Positions 5,923 through 11,383 of a stretch of 11,383 nucleotides of DNA are shown here, piece by piece. The notes below the pieces were generated by a model. The model had not been told where the DNA came from. It was given only the letters and a program-made list of their open reading frames with translations, and did not search any database. The DNA is taken from contig WBXJ01000081.1 in the NCBI GenBank assembly GCA_008933045.1, forward strand, positions 1-11,383, given 5' to 3'. This DNA is from Verrucomicrobiota bacterium. Lineage in GTDB: Bacteria > Verrucomicrobiota > Verrucomicrobiia > Limisphaerales > SXQI01. Each line of letters opens with the position of its first letter. Positions within the stretch are counted from its first letter, which is position 1. The position numbers and the translations under genes are program-made.

Positions 5923-7101
5923 ATGTCCTTTAAGACACCGAACACAGCTCGCCGCACGGAAGGTTGGATGGGGTTAAAGCGTGGGCACCGAGCGCGTCCT
6001 CTCGAGTGGATGATCGAACAACTCATCCAATTCGTGAGTTATTCGGCGATCATCATGGTGTTCCTCATTTTTGTTTTCGTCACACGCGAGGCGTTGCCGA
6101 TCCTCTTGGGGCAAATGGATAGTGCTGCGGTTCGCCCATCCCTGAGCATGGATGAAGCCATGAAACTTCCTGAGGCAGACCTTCGCAAATACCTGAACAT
6201 GACTCAGTCCGAATTTGCAAAAGCGGATGCCGAATCTATTAAAATGTTGGTGGAGCTGCGGATTGAATCGTCAGCAACCGAAACTACTGACAAGGACGCC
6301 AAATTGAATACGACGCAGTGGAGTCATCTGCTTGGCCCTTATCAATGGTCCGGATACACTCAACCAGAGTATATTTGGCAGCCTGTCGGAACCATTCACA
6401 AATACAATATTGTTCCCCTTCTTGTAGGTAGCTTGAAGGTGTCCTTCATCGCTCTGGCGTTTGCACTTCCGTTAGCTTTGGGAGCCGCCATTTATGTGTC
6501 ACAATTAGCCAATCCTAGGATCAAGGAATGGTTAAAACCGGCCATCGAATTGCTAGCCGGTTTGCCCTCGGTTGTTCTCGGTTTTTTTGCCATGCTTGTG
6601 ATGGCGACATTCTTGCAAAATGTTTTTGGCTACACGACTCGACTGAACGCATTTCTTGCTGGAATCGCCCTGGGGCTCGCCGTCATCCCGTTGGTATTCT
6701 CGATAGCGGAGGATGCCTTGACCAGTGTGCCCCGCAGTTATACACAGGCCGCTTTGGCATTGGGGTCATCGCGTTGGCAGGCAGCCTATCAGATTGTTTT
6801 ACCAGCAGCCCTTCCAGGCGTGTTCGCGGCAGCAGTGCTAGGGTTTGGTCGCGCACTGGGAGAAACCATGATTGTTTTGATGACGAGTTCAGCCAGCATT
6901 ATTTCGTGGAATATATTCGATTCTGCGCGGCCCATCACCGCTTCGATTGCTGCCGAATTGGCTGAGGCTGTTTTTGGCGGTCATCACTACCGCATTCTGT
7001 TCATGCTCGGTGCATTGCTCTTCACGGTCACGTTTCTGTTGAACTTGATTGGCGATGTGGTGGTGCATCGTCTGAAGCGCCGACTGGAGGGCAAAGCCTG
7101 A
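5923..7101 (+). CDS. pstC: Phosphate ABC transporter permease PstC
   Basis: PstC is one of the two inner-membrane subunits of the high-affinity phosphate importer. The 392-residue product has a basic N-terminus, a first membrane segment at about 36-60, an unusually long segment at 61-160 between the first and second membrane helices, then the conserved permease core. The core includes 'AGLPSVVLGFF' (212-222), the EAA coupling loop 'ALGSSRWQAAYQIVLPAALP' (279-298) that contacts PstB, and 'GRALGETMIVLM' (309-320). The extra 61-160 segment explains its length over the roughly 300-320 residues common in PstC. The ATG at 5923 is used here. An in-frame ATG at 5968 has GGAAGG (5958-5963) in front of it and is a realistic alternative that would drop 15 residues. 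The stop overlaps the pstA start by one base. Confidence 0.93.
   Translation: MSFKTPNTARRTEGWMGLKRGHRARPLEWMIEQLIQFVSYSAIIMVFLIFVFVTREALPILLGQMDSAAVRPSLSMDEAMKLPEADLRKYLNMTQSEFAKADAESIKMLVELRIESSATETTDKDAKLNTTQWSHLLGPYQWSGYTQPEYIWQPVGTIHKYNIVPLLVGSLKVSFIALAFALPLALGAAIYVSQLANPRIKEWLKPAIELLAGLPSVVLGFFAMLVMATFLQNVFGYTTRLNAFLAGIALGLAVIPLVFSIAEDALTSVPRSYTQAALALGSSRWQAAYQIVLPAALPGVFAAAVLGFGRALGETMIVLMTSSASIISWNIFDSARPITASIAAELAEAVFGGHHYRILFMLGALLFTVTFLLNLIGDVVVHRLKRRLEGKA
7086..7091 (+). promoter_or_regulatory. Shine-Dalgarno site of pstA
   Basis: GGAGGG lies 9 bases before the pstA ATG, inside the end of pstC. It is the clearest ribosome binding site in the window; most other genes here show none. 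It supports the start at 7101. Confidence 0.6.
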
Positions 7102-8072
7102 TGCAGACCATCCCGAATACTCATACTCCTGAGCCAGTGGCGCATTTCCATCGCAGTCGTTTCGACGCTTGGTCGTTTCTATTCACAGGTGTCACAGGCG
7201 CGTGTACCTATCTCATCATCGCGATATTATTGCTGATCCTCGGCAACATCGTTCTGAACGGGTATTCACATTTCTCGTGGAGATTTCTCACTGGGGGCGC
7301 GGATCGAGGGATGTATGATCCCGAAACGGCAGGTGTGCTTCCAATGATTGTAGGCACGGCCTCACGTATCATTCTGATGACAATTTTTGTGATTCCGGTC
7401 GGTGTGATTACAGCACTTTATATGACGGAGTATGCACACAGCACCTCGCTTGGAATTCGAATTATCCGAGGGGCAGTTGCTAATTTAGCTGGAGTGCCCT
7501 CGATTGTTTTTGGCCTATTTGGATGGGGATTTTTTCTGAATTTTATCGGGACTCACATGGATCAATTGCTTCATCCCGAAGCAGCGAAAGCAGTTTGGGG
7601 AAAACCAGCCCTGATCTGGGCCTCGCTGACATTGGCAGTTATGACATTACCCGTCGTGATCGTGGCCACTGAGGAAGCGTTGAAGTCGATCCCTCACGGC
7701 CTCAGGGAAGCCAGCCTCGCGTTAGGTGCCACGAAGCTCCAGACTGTTCTGCGCATCGTGTTGCCACAGGCGATGCCTGGAATTCTCACAGGAGGAATTT
7801 TAGCGATCAGTCGGGCGGCAGGGGAGGTCGCTCCGATTCTTTTCACTGGAGCGGTGAGTTTTTATCCTGACTTACCGAAGGCATTGACCGATCCGTTTAT
7901 GGATCTCGGTTATCATGTTTTCATCCTTTCAACTCAGTCGCCCAATATTGAGCAAACTCGACCGTTGCTGTATGCCACGGTGATGGCATTGTTGCTGTTA
8001 ACATTTCTTCTGAACGTTATGGCGATTCTTGTTCGGGCCCAGATGCGCCGCAAACTGAGGGCACTTCAATAA
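7101..8072 (+). CDS. pstA: Phosphate ABC transporter permease PstA
   Basis: PstA pairs with PstC to form the phosphate channel of the inner membrane. The 323-residue product has hydrophobic segments at about 28-53, 80-108, 122-150, 170-190, 225-250 and 288-312, the six expected. Family motifs are 'TAGVLPMIVGT' (76-86), 'ANLAGVPSIVFGLFGWGFF' (127-145), the coupling loop 'ALGATKLQTVLRIVLPQAMP' (207-226) and 'SRAAGEVAPILFTG' (237-250). The C-terminus is basic, placing it in the cytoplasm. Its ATG shares one base with the pstC stop, so translation of the two permeases is probably coupled, which suits a 1:1 complex. pstB follows after 18 bp. Confidence 0.95.
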   Translation: MQTIPNTHTPEPVAHFHRSRFDAWSFLFTGVTGACTYLIIAILLLILGNIVLNGYSHFSWRFLTGGADRGMYDPETAGVLPMIVGTASRIILMTIFVIPVGVITALYMTEYAHSTSLGIRIIRGAVANLAGVPSIVFGLFGWGFFLNFIGTHMDQLLHPEAAKAVWGKPALIWASLTLAVMTLPVVIVATEEALKSIPHGLREASLALGATKLQTVLRIVLPQAMPGILTGGILAISRAAGEVAPILFTGAVSFYPDLPKALTDPFMDLGYHVFILSTQSPNIEQTRPLLYATVMALLLLTFLLNVMAILVRAQMRRKLRALQ

Positions 8073-8090
8073 TCCTAGAGATTTTACCCT

Positions 8091-8909
8091 ATGTCTGACA
8101 CACCTACCGCGAGAATGGCCGATGATCTCGTAAGCAGTTCTGTTGCCCCGCAAACGCAAGAGATCATCCACATCAATGATCTTTCGCTCTACTATGGAGC
8201 TGCACGAGCGTTAGTGGATATTTCATTGAAGATTCGTGAAAATGTAGTCACCGCGTTTATTGGCCCCTCGGGATGCGGAAAATCGACTCTGCTCCGATGC
8301 TTGAATCGAATGAATGACCTGATCGATAATGTGCGGATCGATGGCAGTTGTGAGATTGGTGGGCATAACATCTACGGATCCGAAGTGGATGTGATCGAAC
8401 TGCGTAAGCGAGTGGGAATGGTCTTTCAAAAGTCGAATCCATTTCCAAAATCAATTTATGAAAATATCGCTTTCGCCCTCCGCCTCCATGGAATGACGAA
8501 GAAATCAGATTTGGATGCCACGGTGGAAAGAAGTCTTCGGCAAGCGGCGTTATGGGAAGAGGTCAAGGATAGGCTGCATTCGAGTGGCTTGGGGCTTTCG
8601 GGTGGGCAACAGCAGCGTCTCTGTATCGCGAGGGCGGTGGCGATTCAACCGGAGATTTTACTCATGGATGAACCCGCCTCGGCACTGGATCCACTGGCAA
8701 CCGCCAAAATTGAAGAACTGGTTTTGGATCTCAAAAAGGATTATACTATCGTCATCGTGACCCATAACATGCAACAGGCGGCTCGCGTTTCTGATTATAC
8801 CGCGTTTTTTTACCTTGGAAAACTGGTCGAGTTTAACACCACTCGAAAAGTATTTACCAATCCGAGTCACAAACAGACCGAGGATTACGTGACCGGTCGC
8901 TTTGGTTAA
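8091..8909 (+). CDS. pstB: Phosphate ABC transporter ATP-binding protein PstB
   Basis: PstB is the ATPase that drives phosphate import. In the 272-residue product all ABC motifs are intact: Walker A 'GPSGCGKST' (58-66), Q-loop Q113 in 'VFQKSNPFP', signature 'LSGGQQQR' (169-176), Walker B 'ILLMDEP' (189-195) and the H-loop His H225. 'SNPFPKSIYENIAFALRLHG' (115-134) is characteristic of PstB among ABC ATPases. An N-terminal extension of about 22 polar residues precedes the ATPase domain. It sits between pstA and phoU, as in most bacteria. Confidence 0.97.
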   Translation: MSDTPTARMADDLVSSSVAPQTQEIIHINDLSLYYGAARALVDISLKIRENVVTAFIGPSGCGKSTLLRCLNRMNDLIDNVRIDGSCEIGGHNIYGSEVDVIELRKRVGMVFQKSNPFPKSIYENIAFALRLHGMTKKSDLDATVERSLRQAALWEEVKDRLHSSGLGLSGGQQQRLCIARAVAIQPEILLMDEPASALDPLATAKIEELVLDLKKDYTIVIVTHNMQQAARVSDYTAFFYLGKLVEFNTTRKVFTNPSHKQTEDYVTGRFG

Positions 8910-8937
8910 GTTTCCATTGGGAAAACAGATTCGATTT

Positions 8938-9627
8938 ATGCAACGTCATTTTGATCAAGAGCTCAGCTTGCTGAAACAAAAACTACTGACTTTGGCAAGC
9001 CATGCCGAGGAGGCGGTCAGCAATTCTCTCAAGTCTCTTTTAGAGCGCAGCGATCTTCAGGCACGGACTGTCATCGAGACCGATTCGTTGTTGGACGCGA
9101 TGGAGGTGGAGTTAGACGAAATGTGCATCAGCATGTTGGCGTTGCATTCGCCAATCGCCTCGGACCTTCGACTGATCACGACTGCGATGAAGATCACGCA
9201 TGATCTGGAACGAGTTGGAGACGAAGCGACTACTATCGCTAGACGTGTGATCGAACTCAACACGGAGCCCCAACTCAAACCCTATATTGATATCTCTCGC
9301 ATGGGCTTGCTAGCACTGGCGATGCTCAAGGATGCTCTGGACGCGTTTGTGCATGGGGATTCGGTCAAAGCTCGTGCAATCGTGCCTCGAGATAAGCAGG
9401 TCGATCAGATCCACAAACAACTTCGCAAAGAACTGGTGAATTCCATGATTGAAAATTCTGCTAGCATCACTCGCGCCTTAAACATCATGGTGATCTCAAA
9501 GAGCTTGGAACGAGTTGCTGATCATGCCGCAAATATTGCCGAGGAAGTTGTTTATCTGTACGAAAGCCGTGACATCCGTCATAGCCACGACAATGACATT
9601 TCGGCACCTGCCTCTGAACCGTTATGA
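8938..9627 (+). CDS. phoU: Phosphate-signalling regulator PhoU
   Basis: PhoU is a cytoplasmic six-helix protein that links PstSCAB activity to the PhoR kinase and represses the Pho response when phosphate is plentiful. From the ATG at 8938 the product has 229 residues and begins 'MQRHFDQELSLLKQKLL', the normal PhoU start. A TTG at 8902 would add 12 residues and overlap pstB; I reject it because those residues do not resemble PhoU. The two metal-binding ExxxD motifs are present, one per three-helix repeat: 'ERVGD' (E91-D95) and 'ERVAD' (E191-D195). The stop overlaps the phoB start by four bases (ATGA), so the two are translationally coupled. Confidence 0.95.
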   Translation: MQRHFDQELSLLKQKLLTLASHAEEAVSNSLKSLLERSDLQARTVIETDSLLDAMEVELDEMCISMLALHSPIASDLRLITTAMKITHDLERVGDEATTIARRVIELNTEPQLKPYIDISRMGLLALAMLKDALDAFVHGDSVKARAIVPRDKQVDQIHKQLRKELVNSMIENSASITRALNIMVISKSLERVADHAANIAEEVVYLYESRDIRHSHDNDISAPASEPL

Positions 9628-10307
9628 ATGCTCCTATTTTAATCGTTGACGATGAGCCGGATACTCTTGAGTTGATCGAGTTCAACCTGAAAGCAGCCGG
9701 GTTCCGATGCTTGACCGCTGGTGATGGAATCGAGGCACTTCGAAAGGCCCGTGAGTTCCACCCTCAATTAATCATCCTTGATTTAATGATCCCGGAGATC
9801 GATGGACTCGAGGTCTGTAAGCTGCTCCGGCGTGATGTAAACACGGCATCCATCCCTATCATCATGCTGACCGCGAAAGCCTCGGAAATTGACCGAGTGC
9901 TGGGGTTGGAATTGGGAGCCAATGATTATCTCACCAAGCCGTTTAGTCCGAGGGAACTAGTTTTACGCATCAAGAATCTGCTGAAGAAAGATCCAACCGA
10001 ATCGGAGCAAGGCGATACGCTGAGAGTGGGTGAGTTAGTCATCGACATCCCACGGCACTTAGTCACGGTGAACCGGAAGGCTGTGGAGTTGACGGCCACG
10101 GAGTTCAAACTCCTGACAACCCTCATGAAACGCAGGAACAGGGTTCAAACACGGGAACAACTGCTCCAGGATGTTTGGGATTACGATAATATTATTGATA
10201 CCCGGACAGTCGATACCCACATGCGCCGGCTACGCGAGAAACTTGGGAGAGCCTCCAAGTATTTGGATACAGTTCGCGGCGTTGGCTATCGATTCAGCGA
10301 CGCCTAA
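9624..10307 (+). CDS. phoB: Phosphate response regulator PhoB (OmpR family)
   Basis: The 227-residue product has an N-terminal receiver domain and a C-terminal winged helix. Receiver residues are D9 and D10 (acidic pocket), D53 in 'IILDLMIP' as the phosphorylation site, T83 and K105 in 'YLTKPF'. The DNA-binding domain runs from about 132 to 227 and has 'LTATEFKLLTTL', 'REQLLQDVW', the recognition-helix stretch 'TRTVDTHMRRLREKLG' and the C-terminal wing 'VRGVGYRF', typical of the PhoB/OmpR group. Position after phoU and before phoR marks it as PhoB. Its expected target is the 11-bp repeat array at 3380-3430, so the locus is probably autoregulated. No Shine-Dalgarno is visible; coupling to phoU through the ATGA overlap is likely. 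Confidence 0.95.
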   Translation: MNAPILIVDDEPDTLELIEFNLKAAGFRCLTAGDGIEALRKAREFHPQLIILDLMIPEIDGLEVCKLLRRDVNTASIPIIMLTAKASEIDRVLGLELGANDYLTKPFSPRELVLRIKNLLKKDPTESEQGDTLRVGELVIDIPRHLVTVNRKAVELTATEFKLLTTLMKRRNRVQTREQLLQDVWDYDNIIDTRTVDTHMRRLREKLGRASKYLDTVRGVGYRFSDA

Positions 10308-10325
10308 AATCCTCTAGAAACTACC

Positions 10326-11383
10326 ATGTGGTCAACATTGCTCCTAATTCTCACGGGATTAGGAATTGTCGCGTGTCACATAGTGTGGCGTCGCCGTTTT
10401 CTTGAATCCGAGCGGAAGCTGGCGAAATCTCTCGCCGAGGAAACTCGATTGCGAGAATCGTTGGAATCGGAAGCATTGCGGCGTGAAACACATCAACAAG
10501 CACTCATCAACAGTATGTTTGAAGGGTTTCTTCTGGTGGATGCCGAAGGGCGAATTCAGGCGGTGAACGATTCTCTCCTGCGCCTGTTTCACCTCAAACC
10601 CGATCTAACAGGTAAGACGTTGATGGAGGGATTTCGCCTCAGCGAATTGTGCGATTTGAATCAACGAGTGGCGAAAGAGCTCCGTGTGCGTGGGATCGAA
10701 ATCGAACTTCGGGGGTTGGAACAACGCACCATTGAAGTCAACGCATCCGCACTTTTGAACCAACAAAATCAGCAGCACGGCACGATCTTCACCTTTCACG
10801 ATACGACGCGGTTAAAGAATCTAGAAAACACACGTCGGGAATTCGTGGCGAATGTGAGTCATGAGTTACGCACCCCGCTGACCCTCATCAAGGGGTTTGT
10901 TGAAACGTTACTCGACGGAGCCAAGAATGATCCAGTGATCGCAACTCGATTTCTTCAAACGATCGACAAACATACGGATCGGTTGACGTTTTTAATTGAG
11001 GATCTACTGACCATCTCAAAACTAGAATCAGCTCCTATCCTCTTGAATTTGGGAGCGTTGGTGATTTTTCACTCAGTGGATCAGGTTTTTGATGACCTCC
11101 AATCTAAAGCAATGGATCGAAGAATGACGTTAGTGAATGTGGTTGATAAACACCTGCAGTGTTGGGCCGACGACGACCGTCTCCAGCAAGTGCTTTTTAA
11201 CCTGGTCGATAACGCTATTAAATACGGGCGACCCGAGGGTAAAGTAACGGTTTCTGCCCAAATCATGCAGGAGAAATTTTTAGATGTTTCAGTAGCCGAT
11301 GATGGCCCCGGAATTCCTGCGGAGGCCAAGGAGCGGGTGTTCGAACGATTCTACAGGGTGGATAAAGCCAGATCTCGGGATCA
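10326..11383 (+). CDS. phoR: Phosphate sensor histidine kinase PhoR (partial, runs off the right edge)
   Basis: The frame is open from ATG 10326 to the window end, giving 352 residues. PhoR controls PhoB phosphorylation according to phosphate supply. The order is one hydrophobic segment (about 3-20), 'RRR', a charged probable coiled coil (26-60), a PAS domain (about 60-165, 'GFLLVDAEGRIQAVNDSLL'), the dimerisation/phosphoacceptor helix with 'VANVSHELRTPLTLIKGF' (174-191, H179 as phosphorylation site), and an ATPase domain. The ATPase domain shows the N-box 'LFNLVDNAIKYG' (290-301), the G1 box 'DDGPGIP' (325-331) and the F-box 'VFERFYRVDKA'. The window ends at 'SRD', just where the G2 'GGTGLGL' box is expected. 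Only one membrane segment is seen, and no periplasmic domain. It follows phoB by 18 bp. Confidence 0.93.
   Translation, partial: MWSTLLLILTGLGIVACHIVWRRRFLESERKLAKSLAEETRLRESLESEALRRETHQQALINSMFEGFLLVDAEGRIQAVNDSLLRLFHLKPDLTGKTLMEGFRLSELCDLNQRVAKELRVRGIEIELRGLEQRTIEVNASALLNQQNQQHGTIFTFHDTTRLKNLENTRREFVANVSHELRTPLTLIKGFVETLLDGAKNDPVIATRFLQTIDKHTDRLTFLIEDLLTISKLESAPILLNLGALVIFHSVDQVFDDLQSKAMDRRMTLVNVVDKHLQCWADDDRLQQVLFNLVDNAIKYGRPEGKVTVSAQIMQEKFLDVSVADDGPGIPAEAKERVFERFYRVDKARSRD

Noticed and set aside
8902..8937. Upstream TTG start for phoU overlapping the pstB end
   Set aside because: The 12 extra residues do not resemble a PhoU N-terminus, whereas the ATG at 8938 gives the standard 'RHFDQEL' beginning. 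The start was set at 8938.
1..11383. CRISPR array, transposon ends, tRNA/rRNA or defence-type genes
   Set aside because: Apart from the 11-bp Pho-box steps I saw no spaced direct repeats, no transposase or integrase motifs and no RNA gene signatures. The gene content is housekeeping and phosphate uptake.

Overview
The window looks like a stretch of a Gram-negative (diderm) bacterial chromosome of roughly balanced base composition. The diderm call rests on an outer-membrane porin with a signal peptide and a C-terminal Phe, next to a periplasmic phosphate-binding protein. The porin type, the long two-domain nucleoside diphosphate kinase and the near absence of Shine-Dalgarno sequences would fit Verrucomicrobiota or another PVC-group lineage. 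That placement is an inference from family resemblance and no marker gene here proves it.

Layout. Positions 1-481 (+) hold the tail of a probable Nudix hydrolase and, one base later, a FolB-type dihydroneopterin aldolase, so probably a small folate-related operon. A hairpin with a T-tract on the minus strand (501-535) ends the convergent gene at 577-1749 (-), a 390-residue protein with two NDK-type domains of which only the second keeps the catalytic residues. Upstream of it on the same strand, 1880-3298 (-) encodes a ferritin-like protein of unknown function with an E...ExxH...E...ExxH pattern. Its best start codon is the ATG at 3298, which sits right behind a good candidate promoter, so its mRNA may be leaderless.

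From 3380 to the right edge is a complete phosphate-starvation locus on the plus strand. Five 7-bp Pho-box-like units, exactly 11 bp apart (3380-3430), lie in front of a porin (3474-4949). It is followed by pstS, pstC, pstA, pstB, phoU, phoB and phoR, the last cut by the window end. Spacing is tight: 17 bp, 107 bp, 1-bp overlap, 18 bp, 28 bp, 4-bp overlap, 18 bp. The only sizeable gap, between pstS and pstC, contains two hairpins; the second is followed by a T-rich run and looks like an attenuator that would keep PstS more abundant than the membrane and ATPase subunits.

How the parts work together (family knowledge): the porin would admit phosphate through the outer membrane, PstS binds it in the periplasm, PstC/PstA form the inner-membrane channel and PstB hydrolyses ATP. 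PhoU links transporter state to the PhoR kinase, and PhoR phosphorylates PhoB, which binds Pho boxes. The Pho boxes in front of the porin suggest that the locus is autoregulated. No mobile element, CRISPR array, tRNA or rRNA was seen, and no gene-free stretch exceeds 300 bases. I do not see a clearly new multi-gene system; the least explained elements are the ferritin-like protein, the two-domain NDK and the pstS-pstC attenuator.
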